64,000 nt of DNA. Source: Lutimaribacter degradans (GTDB taxonomy: Bacteria > Pseudomonadota > Alphaproteobacteria > Rhodobacterales > Rhodobacteraceae). A model generated the notes under the pieces. That model saw only the letters and a program-made list of their open reading frames with translations, ran no database searches and was not told the origin of the DNA. Where the stretch lies: the NCBI RefSeq assembly GCF_023703375.1, contig NZ_JAMQGO010000003.1:269715-333714 (forward strand). The letters run 5' to 3'. Made by a program: the position numbers and the translations under genes. This document shows, piece after piece, positions 35,809 to 45,205 of this stretch; position 1 is the first letter of the stretch; every line of letters starts with the position of its first letter.

Positions 35809-36936
35809 ATGTTTCCCAAGTGGTTTTCCAAGTGGAATTCCGAGCACCCCACCAACATCTACGGCCCCGGCATTCTTGTCGGGGGCGTGGGCGGGGCGGT
35901 CGTGGTCGCGGCGCTGCTGGTCAGTTGGGGGCAACCCTTTGCCACCGACAGCCTGCAAACCGGCCCGCGCGGCACCGGCATGTCGGTTCCCGAGTTCGAG
36001 GCCGACCTTGCGACCCCCGACCCGGCGATCGAGGCGGTGTTCGAAAACCAGCCGTTCCTTCCCCAGGGCGATGAGCCGCTGGCCCGTGACATTTACGAAA
36101 ATGTCCAGGTGCTGGGTGACTTGACCGAGGATAATTTCAACCGCCTGATGCTGGCCATGACCGAATGGGTCGCGCCGGACGAGGGCTGTGCCTATTGTCA
36201 CGGTGACGTCGAGCTCGAGGAATATGGCAGCGACGACCTTTATACCAAGGTCGTGTCGCGCCGCATGATCGAGATGACCCAGAATATCAACGAGAACTGG
36301 GATGGTCACGTCAACGCTAACAAAGAGGTGGGCGTGACCTGTTACACCTGCCATCGCGGCGAAAACGTGCCCAGTGACATCTGGTTCCGTCTTGGCCCGC
36401 TCACAAGCGCCACGGCCGGTTGGTCAGCGGTTCAAAACAGGGTGACGGTGCAATCGCAATCGACCTCGCTGCCATCGGATGCGCTGGAATCCTACCTGCT
36501 GGAGTACGAGCGTATCGGTGTGCACAACCTGGAAAGTCGCGTTTCCGAAGACGTGACCGACCCGGATGTGCCGACCTGGCAGAACACCGAGCGAACCTAT
36601 TCGCTGATGAATTACTTCAGCAACTCGCTGGGTGTGAATTGCGTGTTCTGTCACAACAGCCGGGCCTTTTATGACCCCGCGCAAGTGACGCCGCAATGGT
36701 CGACCGCCAGCCTTGGCATCGCGATGGTGCAAGAGATGAACAACGACTACCTCGTGCCGTTGAAAGACGTCTACCCCGAGCACCGCCTGGGCCCGGTCTT
36801 TGCCGACGCGCCCAAGGCCGCCTGCAAGACCTGCCACAAGGGTTACCAGCAACCGCTCCAGGGCCTGAACGTCATTGCCGACTGGCCAGAACTGGCCACG
36901 ACCGGCGCGCCGGATTACGCCCCGGCCACGCAATAG
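35809..36936 (+). CDS. pufC: Reaction-centre tetrahaem cytochrome c subunit
   Basis: The 375-residue protein has an N-terminal membrane anchor (about 21-42) without a lipobox cysteine, so it is probably held by an uncleaved helix. Four CxxCH haem sites are present: CAYCH (127-131), CYTCH (178-182), CVFCH (278-282) and CKTCH (339-343). It re-reduces the special pair. pufX is absent, which is usual when pufC is present in this group. Confidence 0.97.
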   Translation: MFPKWFSKWNSEHPTNIYGPGILVGGVGGAVVVAALLVSWGQPFATDSLQTGPRGTGMSVPEFEADLATPDPAIEAVFENQPFLPQGDEPLARDIYENVQVLGDLTEDNFNRLMLAMTEWVAPDEGCAYCHGDVELEEYGSDDLYTKVVSRRMIEMTQNINENWDGHVNANKEVGVTCYTCHRGENVPSDIWFRLGPLTSATAGWSAVQNRVTVQSQSTSLPSDALESYLLEYERIGVHNLESRVSEDVTDPDVPTWQNTERTYSLMNYFSNSLGVNCVFCHNSRAFYDPAQVTPQWSTASLGIAMVQEMNNDYLVPLKDVYPEHRLGPVFADAPKAACKTCHKGYQQPLQGLNVIADWPELATTGAPDYAPATQ

Positions 36937-36987
36937 GGCAGCACGCTGTCCTCGCCTCGTTCGGTTCCCGATTGTGTCCCGGGGGCC

Positions 36988-37078
36988 GGACATCGGGGGA
37001 AACCCCGGGTCCCTTCCTGTTGGCGACAGGAGCCTGGCGCCGCATCCGGGACACACTCGGATGCGGTGCCTTGGTTTT
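36988..37078 (+). terminator. Two stem-loops after pufC
   Basis: The first stem (36988-37012) is CGGGG-GAAA-CCCCG, a GNRA tetraloop, extended by GGAC/GTCC. The second pairs 37036-37048 (GGCGCCGCATCCG) with 37058-37070 (CGGATGCGGTGCC), 13 bp with one G-U, followed by TTGGTTTT. Together they probably end or stabilise the puf mRNA; dxs begins only 20 bp later, so some readthrough may express it. Confidence 0.65.
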
Positions 37079-37098
37079 CCAAGATAAGGAGTCACGTG

Positions 37099-39030
37099 AT
37101 GACCCGTCCCGATACACCCACCCTCGACAAGGTCGCTGGCCCGGCTGACCTGCGCGCGCTCGGCGATGCCCAGTTGAAACGACTGTCGGACGAACTGCGG
37201 GCCGAGCTGATCTCGGCCGTCAGCGAAACGGGCGGGCATCTGGGGTCAAGCCTGGGTGTGGTCGAGTTGACCGTGGCGATCCACGCGATTTTCAACACCC
37301 CTATGGACAAGCTGATCTGGGATGTGGGCCACCAGTGCTATCCCCACAAGATCCTGACCGGCCGGCGCGACCGTATCCGCACCCTGCGTCAGAAAGACGG
37401 GCTGTCGGGTTTCACCAAGCGTGACGAAAGCGAGTATGACCCGTTCGGCGCGGCCCATTCCAGCACCTCGATCTCTGCCGCCCTGGGGTTTACCCTGGGT
37501 CGCGATATGGGTCAGCCGACGGGTGACGCCATCGCCGTGATAGGTGACGGGGCAATCTCGGCCGGCATGGCCTACGAGGCCTTGAACAACGCGGGTGCCG
37601 CGGGGCGGCGGATGTTCGTCATTCTCAATGACAACGAGATGAGCATCGCGCCCCCGGTTGGTGCGATGTCGTCATATCTGAGCGGTCTTTACGCGAACGA
37701 GCCGCTGGCAAGGATGCGCAGCCTGGCCGAGGGGGTCGAGGCCGCGCTGCCCCAACCGATGCGCGAAGGTGCCCGACGCGCCCGGCAGCTTGTGACCGGC
37801 GGCATGGCAGGGCAGGGCACCTTGTTCGAGGAACTGGGCTTCGACTATATCGGGCCGATAGATGGCCATGATCTGGGCCAGCTGTTGCCGGTACTGCGCG
37901 CGGCGCGCGCGCGCGCCACGCGCCCTACCCTCATTCATGTCTGCACGGTCAAGGGCAAGGGCTATGCCCCTGCCGAAAGCGCCGCGTGCAAGTATCACGG
38001 CGTATCCAAGTTCGACCCCATCACCGGCACGCAGGCCAAATCGGCGCCGGGCGCGCCCAGCTATACGGCGGTATTCGGCCAGGCGTTGACCGAGGCTGCC
38101 GCGCGTGACCCGCGTATCGTGGCGGTCACGGCGGCCATGCCCGGGGGGACCGGCCTCGACAAGATGGCCGGCCGGTTCCCCGCCCGCGTGCATGACGTGG
38201 GCATTGCGGAACAGCACGCGGTGACATTTGCCGCTGGCATGGCGGCCAGCGGGTTGCGCCCCTTTGCGGCGATCTATTCCACGTTCTTGCAACGCGGTTA
38301 TGATCAGGTCGTGCACGACGTTGCCCTTCAGGGGCTGCCTGTGCGCTTCGCCATCGACCGGGCGGGGCTGGTCGGGGCCGACGGCGCCACCCATGCCGGC
38401 GCCTACGACCTGGCGTTCCTGTGCAACCTGCCGGGCTTTACCGTGATGGCGGCGGGTGACGAAGCCGAGTTGATGCATATGGTCGCGACCGCTGCCGAAT
38501 TCGACGTGGGGCCGATCGCCTTTCGCTATCCCCGCGGCGCTGGCGAAGGTGTCGCGCTGCCCGAGCGGGGCGAGGTGCTGGAAATCGGCAAGGGCCGGGT
38601 GTTGGCCGAGGGCACTGACCTGGCCATCCTGTCGCTTGGTGGCCATCTGGGCGAGTGCCGCCGCGCGGCCGCCGCGTTGGAGGGCGATGGCATTAGCGTG
38701 ACGCTGGCCGATGCGCGGTTTGCCAAGCCGCTTGATCGTGAGCTGTTGGGTCGGCTGGCCCGCGACCACCGTGCCCTGATTACCGTGGAACAAGGTGTTC
38801 AGGGTGGCTTTGGCGCGATGGTGCTGCATGATCTGTCGGCCAGCGGCTTGCTGGATCGTGGCGGCTTGTCGGTGCGCACGCTGACGCTGCCCGACCATGT
38901 CATTCACCAGGCAAGCCCCGGCGCCATGTATGCCGATGCGGGCCTGACTGCCGATAGCATCGCGGCCACGGCGCGTGCCATCCTGCGCCCGGCCACAGCC
39001 AGCGTTGTGAACTTGACCAGCGTGATCTAG
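37099..39030 (+). CDS. dxs: 1-Deoxy-D-xylulose-5-phosphate synthase
   Basis: The 643-residue thiamine-diphosphate enzyme has [16 protein letters not shown], the TPP motif [18 protein letters not shown] and the transketolase motif [19 protein letters not shown]. It starts the methylerythritol phosphate route to isoprenoids for carotenoids, phytol and quinones. ATG 37099 is preceded by TAAGGAG; longer starts overlap the puf terminator. A copy inside the photosynthesis cluster suggests a light/oxygen-linked isozyme. Confidence 0.95.
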   Translation: MTRPDTPTLDKVAGPADLRALGDAQLKRLSDELRAELISAVSETGGHLGSSLGVVELTVAIHAIFNTPMDKLIWDVGHQCYPHKILTGRRDRIRTLRQKDGLSGFTKRDESEYDPFGAAHSSTSISAALGFTLGRDMGQPTGDAIAVIGDGAISAGMAYEALNNAGAAGRRMFVILNDNEMSIAPPVGAMSSYLSGLYANEPLARMRSLAEGVEAALPQPMREGARRARQLVTGGMAGQGTLFEELGFDYIGPIDGHDLGQLLPVLRAARARATRPTLIHVCTVKGKGYAPAESAACKYHGVSKFDPITGTQAKSAPGAPSYTAVFGQALTEAAARDPRIVAVTAAMPGGTGLDKMAGRFPARVHDVGIAEQHAVTFAAGMAASGLRPFAAIYSTFLQRGYDQVVHDVALQGLPVRFAIDRAGLVGADGATHAGAYDLAFLCNLPGFTVMAAGDEAELMHMVATAAEFDVGPIAFRYPRGAGEGVALPERGEVLEIGKGRVLAEGTDLAILSLGGHLGECRRAAAALEGDGISVTLADARFAKPLDRELLGRLARDHRALITVEQGVQGGFGAMVLHDLSASGLLDRGGLSVRTLTLPDHVIHQASPGAMYADAGLTADSIAATARAILRPATASVVNLTSVI

Positions 39031-39143
39031 CGCGGCGGCTTGGAACCGACAGGAAAACAGCTGCACCGATGGGCATGAATAATGGCCCGGAACTGTCTCG
39101 TCCTTGGCAACCACTTTGCAAGTCACGGACCACCCAGATTGAA

Positions 39144-39171
39144 AAAGGCGCACCCGGACGGGTGCGCCTTT
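39144..39171. terminator. Bidirectional terminator between dxs and the cytochrome c gene
   Basis: AAAGGCGCACCC (39144-39155) and GGGTGCGCCTTT (39160-39171) form a perfect 12-bp stem with a GGAC loop, flanked by A and T runs. It lies between convergent genes and can end transcription from both sides. Confidence 0.85.
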
Positions 39172-39193
39172 CCACATCGCAACGACGATAAGG

Positions 39194-39655
39194 TCAGTTG
39201 GTTTGTTCAGCGTCGTCCATCTCGGGTTCGGGCGATACGCTGGCGAGGTAGGCCCAGATATCGGCCGCATCGCCTGCGTCGCGCAGCCGATAGCTCATCT
39301 TGCCGCGGGCTCCGTTGTCATCAAGGTACTCGCGCAGATACCCTGTCGGATCCTGCACATAGGCCACGAAGGTTTCTTCATCCCAGACCAGCCCCGCTTC
39401 GCCCGCGTCTGCCATGGAGCTGGAATACCGGAAATCGTCATAAGTGCCGGCTGTGCGCCCGACGACACCCCAAAGGTTCGGTCCGGTCCGGCCACCGCGC
39501 ACGATGTTTTCGCCCTCGGCGTCCTGGATCATGTGGCATGCCTTGCATTTGCGGAACTCTTTCTCGCCCGCCTCGGCATCGCCCGAAGCATGGCCGCCCG
39601 CATATGCGGCCGACGACAGCGCCACGAAGGTCAAGGTGCTCAGAACGGTTTTCAT
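39194..39655 (-). CDS. cycA: Soluble cytochrome c (c2-like)
   Basis: The 153-residue protein has a signal peptide (cleavage near YAG, residue 19-20), haem motif CKACH (37-41), the GPNLWGVVGR segment and a probable Met ligand in GKMSYRL. It matches cytochrome c2 family proteins and probably carries electrons to PufC/the reaction centre; the symbol is given by family and position. The C-terminus is acidic (EPEMDDAEQ). It is divergent in reading sense from dxs (convergent ends). Confidence 0.8.
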   Translation of the reverse strand: MKTVLSTLTFVALSSAAYAGGHASGDAEAGEKEFRKCKACHMIQDAEGENIVRGGRTGPNLWGVVGRTAGTYDDFRYSSSMADAGEAGLVWDEETFVAYVQDPTGYLREYLDDNGARGKMSYRLRDAGDAADIWAYLASVSPEPEMDDAEQTN

Positions 39656-39695
39656 GGGTCTCTCTCCGCTGATTTATCTTCTTAGTGGTAGACCT

Positions 39696-39717
39696 AGCGC
39701 GCCGGGCGCGCTGTCAA
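39696..39717 (-). promoter_or_regulatory. Promoter-like box with a 17-bp palindrome upstream of the cytochrome c gene
   Basis: AGCGCGCC-G-GGCGCGCT (39696-39712) is a perfect palindrome. On the minus strand a TTGACA box (39717-39712) abuts it, so the palindrome would fill the spacer between -35 and -10. It also starts 9 bp after the hemA stop and could act as a transcript-end stem. Confidence 0.45.
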
Positions 39718-39721
39718 CCGG

Positions 39722-40936
39722 TCAGGCCACCGCGTGCGCGATGGCGCATTGTTTCCACAACACGCTTAACGCTTCGACAAGGTGATTGATATCGGCGTCG
39801 GTATGCAAGGGCCCGGGGGTAAAGCGCAGCCGCTCGGTGCCCTTAGGCACGGTGGGGTAATTGATCGGCTGAACATAGATTCCGTAGTCGCGCATGAGGA
39901 TATCGGCCAGCTGCCGGCATTTCACCGGGTCCTTGATCATCACCGGGATGATGTGGCTGGCGTTGTCCAGGTGCGGAATGCCTCGCTTGTCCAACTCGGC
40001 CCGGAGCCGCGCCACCTGCCGCCGCTGCTGCCGGCGTTCGGTGTCCGAAACCTTGAGATGCGCGATCGACGCTTGCGCCGCCGCGGCCACGGCGGGCGGC
40101 AGGGCCGTGGTAAAAATGAACCCGCTGGCAAATGAGCGAATGAAATCGCACAACGCCGCCGAGCCCGAGATATATCCGCCCACGCAGCCAAATGCCTTGC
40201 CCAGCGTGCCTTCTATCAGGTCGATACGATGCGCCAGCCCGCGTTTCTCGGAAATGCCGCCACCGCGCGGGCCGTAAAGGCCCACGGCGTGCACCTCGTC
40301 AAGATATGTCATCGCGCCGTGTTTCTCGGCCACCTCGATGATCTCCTCCATCGGGCAAATGTCGCCATCCATCGAATAGACCGATTCAAAGGCCACGATC
40401 TTGGGTGCGTTGGCGGGCAGGGCGGCGAGTTTGCGATCCAGGTCTTCTGGGTCGTTATGTTTCCAGATCACCTTTTGACAGCGCGCATGGCGCATCCCTT
40501 CGATCATGCTGGCATGGTTCAACGCGTCCGACAGGATCACCGCGTCAGGCAGGCGGCTTCCCAGGGTGCTCAACGCGGCCCAGTTCGACACGTAACCGCT
40601 GGTGAACAGCAGGGCCGCCTCTTTCCCGTGCAGCTCGGCCAATTCGCCCTCAAGCGCCACGTGGTGGCGCGCCGTGCCTGAAATGTTGCGCGTGCCGCCC
40701 GCGCCGGTGCCGCATGCATCCACCGCATCCTTCATCGCCTGGCGCACAACCGCGTTCTGGCCCATCCCAAGGTAATCGTTCGAGCACCATACCGTCACCT
40801 TGTCCGGGGCACCGTCATCATGGCTGCGCGCGCGCGGGAACTCACCGCACTCGCGTTCAAGTTCGGCAAAGATGCGGTAATTGCCTTCTTCTTTCAGCGC
40901 TTCCAACTGCGCTGCGAACATGGCGTCAAAATCCAT
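39722..40936 (-). CDS. hemA: 5-Aminolevulinate synthase
   Basis: The 404-residue PLP enzyme has [11 protein letters not shown], the glycine loop region [28 protein letters not shown] and the PLP-lysine motif TLGKAFG (K247). It condenses glycine and succinyl-CoA, the first committed tetrapyrrole step in alphaproteobacteria. ATG 40936 has GGAGGGAC upstream. It overlaps puhE by 11 bases and is the last gene of the long leftward bchF-to-hemA run. Confidence 0.95.
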   Translation of the reverse strand: MDFDAMFAAQLEALKEEGNYRIFAELERECGEFPRARSHDDGAPDKVTVWCSNDYLGMGQNAVVRQAMKDAVDACGTGAGGTRNISGTARHHVALEGELAELHGKEAALLFTSGYVSNWAALSTLGSRLPDAVILSDALNHASMIEGMRHARCQKVIWKHNDPEDLDRKLAALPANAPKIVAFESVYSMDGDICPMEEIIEVAEKHGAMTYLDEVHAVGLYGPRGGGISEKRGLAHRIDLIEGTLGKAFGCVGGYISGSAALCDFIRSFASGFIFTTALPPAVAAAAQASIAHLKVSDTERRQQRRQVARLRAELDKRGIPHLDNASHIIPVMIKDPVKCRQLADILMRDYGIYVQPINYPTVPKGTERLRFTPGPLHTDADINHLVEALSVLWKQCAIAHAVA

Positions 40937-41738
40937 GATGTCCCTCCACGTTTCCTTTTGTTTCCTTGGACGCGGGCAACATCCAGCGCCACAGCTTGGC
41001 ATCGGGCAGCGGCACCACCATCAGCCAATGTTCCAGCAATGCCAGCGCGCTGATCGCGCCCAGCAAGGCAAAACCAACCATTTCGCCCGGCGCGGTTACC
41101 GCCCATAGCCGCTCCAGCCAGCACGCGACCGCGAAAGACAGCCCCGTGATCGACACCGGAAACAGCCAGTTCGCCCGCCGCACGCGGAAATGGCTTGGCA
41201 AGTGCTGCAAGGCGCCGGGTATGAACTCGGTATTGATGCGCGGCACCCCGAAATACAGGTTCAACTTGGCCGAGATCCGCGCGAAATAAAGTATCACAAA
41301 GGTCCAGAAGCCAAAGATGTTGGCCGCCCCGTCGCCCTGCCACCACAACAGCAACAAGGCGGCCAGCAGCGCCATCTCGTGATAGGCCACGGTGCCCCAG
41401 GCCCTGATGAATCGCTCCCACTCGGGCAGATCCTTGGGGCAGGGGCGCAGGTTCGGCCCCGTCACTATGCCGGTCAGGAAGGCCAGCTCGATCCAGCCCC
41501 AGATCGCCAGCGCCGCCAGGAACCCGTGATAGGCCGATGCAGGCCCCGTGCCTTGCAGCGTCGCCGCGTATCCCCAAAGGCCCAGCCCCAGAACGGGCAA
41601 CCCGCCCAGTGTCACCCCCAGCCCGGCTCGTCCGCCAACCCGGTCGGCCAGTCGCACCACCAGCAGGATCGCGCCCGTGGAAAACCACCACAGGAACAAG
41701 GCCGTCAGGGCTGCTATCCAGGGATCGGCCAGGCTCAT
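40926..41738 (-). CDS. puhE: PuhE, putative photosynthetic complex assembly protein
   Basis: The 270-residue protein has about seven to eight membrane segments and the PuhE (DUF3623) pattern, including [23 protein letters not shown] and [15 protein letters not shown]. PuhE influences pigment levels and assembly of the photosynthetic apparatus, by unclear means. The ATG at 41738 begins the hydrophobic domain; the upstream frame crosses acsF. Confidence 0.92.
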   Translation of the reverse strand: MSLADPWIAALTALFLWWFSTGAILLVVRLADRVGGRAGLGVTLGGLPVLGLGLWGYAATLQGTGPASAYHGFLAALAIWGWIELAFLTGIVTGPNLRPCPKDLPEWERFIRAWGTVAYHEMALLAALLLLWWQGDGAANIFGFWTFVILYFARISAKLNLYFGVPRINTEFIPGALQHLPSHFRVRRANWLFPVSITGLSFAVACWLERLWAVTAPGEMVGFALLGAISALALLEHWLMVVPLPDAKLWRWMLPASKETKGNVEGHHGF

Positions 41739-41827
41739 GCCGCTATTTTCCTCTTGCTGAAAATACCCCCGGGGGTCTGGGGGGGCGCGCCCCCCCCCCC
41801 GGTCGGCGCCGCAGGCGCCGAACCCAC
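41739..41827. repeat. GC-rich intergenic repeat element, copy 1
   Basis: Read on the minus strand, GGCGCC-TGC-GGCGCC is followed by a G-run, GGGGGG-CGCG-CCCCCC and a run ending CCCGGGGGTATTTTCAGC, then an A/G-rich CAAGAGGAAAAT stretch before puhE. A diverged relative lies upstream of bchL. The long homopolymer (about ten C, 41790-41800) is a place where assembly error is possible. Confidence 0.5.
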
Positions 41828-42952
41828 TCAATAGACCGGCTCCAACCGTGTGCTCGCGGGAACGCGATGCTTTTTCGCCGGTATCGTGTAAAGCGATGCG
41901 AAACACCATGCCGCCCTGGCCGAGCCTGCCATCTGGCTCAACTTGCCGCCCAGGCCGCCGCGCGTCTTGGCCCGTGCAATCTGGACATTGGCCCGGTGCA
42001 GCGCTTCCAGCGTTCTTTGCCAGCGCGGATGATCGATATTCAGCGTGATCGGAAATATCTGTTTGGTCAGTTCGGAGGTCTTTGTGAACACCTCGTGCGC
42101 GTACCAGTCCGGGTCCACCCCCAGCGCCTTGTGAAAGGCGGGGCGCTGATGGTCGCGCACGTACATCGTGGCGTAAACTGCGGTCAGGAAGAACTTGATC
42201 CAGAAAACGTTCTTGCCGCTTGTCAGCCTGGGGTCGGTCTTCATCAGAAGGGCAAAGGCCTCGCCGTGGCTGAACTCGTCGTTGCACCATTCCTCGAACC
42301 ACTTGAAAATCGGGTGAAACCGGTGCTCGGGGTTGGCCTCGAGATGCCGAAAGATCGTGATATAGCGGGCATAGCCGATCTTTTCCGACAGGTAGGTGGC
42401 GTAGTAGATGAACTTTGGCCGGAAATAGGTGTATTTCTTGGATTGGGTCAGGAACCCCAGGTTCACCCGCAGCCCGGCCTCGCGCAGCGCATCGTTGATG
42501 AACCCCGCGTGACGCGCCTCGTCGCGCGCCATGAGCTGGAACAGTTGCACGATGTCGTCGTTGTTGCCGCGCCGTTTCATTTCCTTGTACAGAACGCAGC
42601 CAGAGAACTCGGCCGTGCAGGAGCTGATGAGGAAGTCGATGAATTCCTTTTTCAACGCCGGGTCCATCCCGTCCCAGTCAACGTGGTCCCAATCCTCGTT
42701 TTTCTTGAAATGCCCCTTGTTGGGGTCGCTTACCATCTGCGCGATCAGCTTGTCCCAGTCTTCGCGCACCGGTGATACGTCGATCGCGTCCAGCTCGTCG
42801 AAATCCGTGGTGTAAAACCGTGGCGTCAGCAGCGTGTTGGACATCGCCGTTTCGGTTGCGAAATCGTCGTCGAACCTTGCCTGCTCTTCCTGGATGGCCA
42901 GGCCCTCTTCGACGGTTGCGGCGTCGGCGGAATGTTTCACGGGCGCATTCAT
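41828..42952 (-). CDS. acsF: O2-dependent Mg-protoporphyrin IX monomethyl ester cyclase
   Basis: The 374-residue di-iron protein has the carboxylate/histidine motifs SCTAEFSGCVLYKEMKRR, MARDEARHAGF and CNDEFSHGEAFA. It forms the isocyclic ring E using oxygen. ATG 42952 overlaps the stop of bciE (ATGA). No radical-SAM cyclase (bchE) is in the window, so ring closure here seems to depend on O2. Confidence 0.95.
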   Translation of the reverse strand: MNAPVKHSADAATVEEGLAIQEEQARFDDDFATETAMSNTLLTPRFYTTDFDELDAIDVSPVREDWDKLIAQMVSDPNKGHFKKNEDWDHVDWDGMDPALKKEFIDFLISSCTAEFSGCVLYKEMKRRGNNDDIVQLFQLMARDEARHAGFINDALREAGLRVNLGFLTQSKKYTYFRPKFIYYATYLSEKIGYARYITIFRHLEANPEHRFHPIFKWFEEWCNDEFSHGEAFALLMKTDPRLTSGKNVFWIKFFLTAVYATMYVRDHQRPAFHKALGVDPDWYAHEVFTKTSELTKQIFPITLNIDHPRWQRTLEALHRANVQIARAKTRGGLGGKLSQMAGSARAAWCFASLYTIPAKKHRVPASTRLEPVY

Positions 42953-43245
42953 AGCGTCACCTCCTCGGAGAATGAGAACTCGCACAGTTCCATGACCTCG
43001 AAATCGCCGGTCAGGCGGGTCCAGAGCTGCTCCAGCTTGCTGGCGCGCAGAATGATGGCCTCGCGATCCTCGGTCACGATCTCACCGAAAGGGGCCATGA
43101 TCTCGGGGCCCTGCACGCGAACCTCGTCACCGGGGTAGACGACCGAGCCGTCATTGAACCGCACATGCGCGTGCAGGCTTTCGAACTTGTGGCTTATCTC
43201 GACGGTGCAGGGCACGCGTTCGATTTCTTTTGTCAGCAGACCCAT
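42949..43245 (-). CDS. bciE: BciE-like subunit of the aerobic cyclase
   Basis: This 98-residue soluble protein lies directly upstream of acsF and overlaps it (ATGA). In alphaproteobacteria the small protein at this position, BciE, is required for AcsF activity, and size and position agree; I cannot confirm by alignment. Its sequence has paired HKFESLHAHVRF and VVYPGDEVRVQGPEI strands and an acidic C-terminus. A GGGAGGAC site precedes the ATG at 43245. Confidence 0.78.
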   Translation of the reverse strand: MGLLTKEIERVPCTVEISHKFESLHAHVRFNDGSVVYPGDEVRVQGPEIMAPFGEIVTEDREAIILRASKLEQLWTRLTGDFEVMELCEFSFSEEVTL

Positions 43246-43265
43246 TTTGTGTGTCCTCCCTTGGA

Positions 43266-43730
43266 TCAGTCCAGCAGCCTGGCGAAGGCCCTGGCGTTGT
43301 CGGCACCGAACCCCATCAGGTCGGCGCTCCACCCCGTCAGGGGGTCATGAATGGCCATCCGGCCGTTTTCGCCGCGCGTCAGTCGCACGGGCGCGTTCAG
43401 TGGCAAACCGGCCTTGCGGCGATTGAACTCGATCACCCGCGCCACGCCCGAGATAAAGCCGCCCGCCTCGGGCGCCAGGTCGGCGATCAAGGTGCCGTCG
43501 GGGGTGGTGATGCGCACCGCCCCTGACATCTCGGCATCGAGAACGAACGCCGTTTCGGCCACCGTTTTGCTGACCGGCGGGGTCGAGGTGGCGGGCCGGC
43601 CGCTGATGGTTGCCGACGTGACGATGGTCATTGATGCCACGATCAGAAAGGCCACGCCGCGCAGCAGAACCGGGGGGATCTTCTCGGGCTCGCTCGGGCG
43701 ATGGCTGGAATGGGCAGATTGGTATTGCAT
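43266..43730 (-). CDS. puhC: PuhC photosynthetic complex assembly protein
   Basis: The 154-residue protein has a cytoplasmic N-terminus, one membrane helix (VLLRGVAFLIVASMTIVTSA) and a periplasmic domain with FISGVARVIEFNRRKAGLPLNAPVRLTRGENGRM, typical of PuhC. It assists organisation of reaction centre and LH1. It sits between puhB and bciE with short gaps. Confidence 0.92.
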   Translation of the reverse strand: MQYQSAHSSHRPSEPEKIPPVLLRGVAFLIVASMTIVTSATISGRPATSTPPVSKTVAETAFVLDAEMSGAVRITTPDGTLIADLAPEAGGFISGVARVIEFNRRKAGLPLNAPVRLTRGENGRMAIHDPLTGWSADLMGFGADNARAFARLLD

Positions 43731-43741
43731 CGGTTAGCCCC

Positions 43742-44380
43742 TTATTCGGCCGCAACGGGGGCTGTGGCCCCGGCCGTGGTCTTGCGTGTCACTTGCGGGG
43801 TGGCGATGCGCGCCTCGGCGGCATCCGAAATCATCGCGGCAATACGTTCGGCATCGGGGATACAGCGCAGCGCAGGTTGCGCGGGAACACGCCAGGGCCG
43901 CACATGGGGCCAGCAGGTCAGATAGCCCAGCTTGACATCCTCCGGCACCTCGAAGGCGATGGTGCCCACGCCCCGCCGCCGCATCTGGACCGAAGCATTG
44001 ATGAGCTGATTATACGGCAGGTTCAGCGTCACGGTCAGCGCCGCGCCGATCCGCATTGCCACGCGCCGGTTGGTGACCGTGTAGACGGTGGTGCGTGCCT
44101 GCACGTAACCCACGATCACCAGCAGGGAACAGACGATCAGCCCCGCGATGAGGAACGGCACACTGAGCGCGACGGTCTCCATCAACGGGCGCTGGTCGAT
44201 CAGCGACACGAAACGCCATGCCGCCAGAACACCAAAATAACCCATGATCCACCAGACGTTCAACGCGTCTTTCGACAGCGCCCACCAGTCGGGGCGGCCC
44301 TGCCAAAGAACCTGTTCGCCCTCGGGCGGGCGTTCCGGCAGGCCCTTGACGGGTTCGATTGCAAAATCATCGTGGCTCAT
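43742..44380 (-). CDS. puhB: PuhB reaction-centre assembly protein
   Basis: The 212-residue protein has a bacterial PH-like domain (GEQVLWQGRPDWWAL ... TVYTVTNRRVAMRIG) and about three membrane segments. PuhB acts as a dimeric assembly factor for the reaction centre. It lies 36 bp after puhA in the same leftward run. Confidence 0.92.
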   Translation of the reverse strand: MSHDDFAIEPVKGLPERPPEGEQVLWQGRPDWWALSKDALNVWWIMGYFGVLAAWRFVSLIDQRPLMETVALSVPFLIAGLIVCSLLVIVGYVQARTTVYTVTNRRVAMRIGAALTVTLNLPYNQLINASVQMRRRGVGTIAFEVPEDVKLGYLTCWPHVRPWRVPAQPALRCIPDAERIAAMISDAAEARIATPQVTRKTTAGATAPVAAE

Positions 44381-44416
44381 GGCTGTGTCCTCCGGCGAGC
44401 GTGTCGTTCGTATGGC

Positions 44417-45184
44417 TTAAAGTTGCGGTTCAAGCCGCGCATCGTCGGCGTAGAGCTTGCCGCCGGCGTAATAGGCGCTGATCTTGTCTTCCTCGAGCTT
44501 GGTCACCTGCGTGGTGGACGCGGTTTCCGGCACGCCCGCGAAATGCTCGGCATAGATCGCGTGTATCCTGACGCGGTTCGACTTGATCTTGGCCAGCGTC
44601 ATCGGCACCAGGCGCTTGCCGCCTTCGTCCAGCTCGATTTCCAGGTAACGCACCAGTTGTTCGGGTTCGTCGATCCACATGTCGGTGATCCGGCCTACCA
44701 GCTTGCCATCGCCGGCTTGCACCGGCAGCCCGCGCGGGTCGCGCCCGGCGGAAACATGAAAATGATCAGACGACGCCATCGGGATGATCTTTGGCTTGCC
44801 GTGCGCGTCCAGTTCGGGCACGTCTTTGCGGCTCACCCAGGATGCCGGGCCAATGCCGTCGGCCAACGGGTTGCCCGTGGGCACGAAAGGAAAGCCGTTG
44901 GCCCCAGCGGTGCGCGCCAGCTTGTCATGCACATCGGTGCGGTCGCCCGGCTGGCCCGAGGGCACGGTCAGCTCACCCTGGTTGTTGGGCAGAACGAATG
45001 TCTTGTCCTTGGGCACCGGAAACAGGCCCTGGTTGGCCGCCTCGTTGCCGTCTTCATCGACAAGGGGAAACCCCTCGCGCATATTCTCGGTCTGGAGGTA
45101 GTAGATAAGCCCGGCGAAAAAGATCCAGAACAGCCACAATGTCAGGCTGGCCAGGTCGAAATTTGCAAAGAATGCGTTAGACAT
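44417..45184 (-). CDS. puhA: Photosynthetic reaction centre H subunit
   Basis: The 255-residue protein has a single N-terminal membrane helix (LASLTLWLFWIFFAGLIYYLQTENMREGFPL) and the cytoplasmic PRC-barrel domain (DGKLVGRITDMWIDEPEQLVRYLEIEL). It caps the L/M core and guides proton uptake to QB. It starts 21 bp after the lhaA stop. Confidence 0.96.
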   Translation of the reverse strand: MSNAFFANFDLASLTLWLFWIFFAGLIYYLQTENMREGFPLVDEDGNEAANQGLFPVPKDKTFVLPNNQGELTVPSGQPGDRTDVHDKLARTAGANGFPFVPTGNPLADGIGPASWVSRKDVPELDAHGKPKIIPMASSDHFHVSAGRDPRGLPVQAGDGKLVGRITDMWIDEPEQLVRYLEIELDEGGKRLVPMTLAKIKSNRVRIHAIYAEHFAGVPETASTTQVTKLEEDKISAYYAGGKLYADDARLEPQL

Positions 45185-45205
45185 TTTCCTGTCCTTTCGG
45201 TCGGT

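Noticed and set aside
33170..36936. pufX gene in the puf operon
   Set aside because: pufC follows pufM directly and no small helix-bearing ORF is present after pufM or pufC.
37672..39270. 532-codon leftward open frame opposite dxs
   Set aside because: It lies antisense to dxs, shows low-complexity shadow composition and crosses the dxs-cytochrome terminator.
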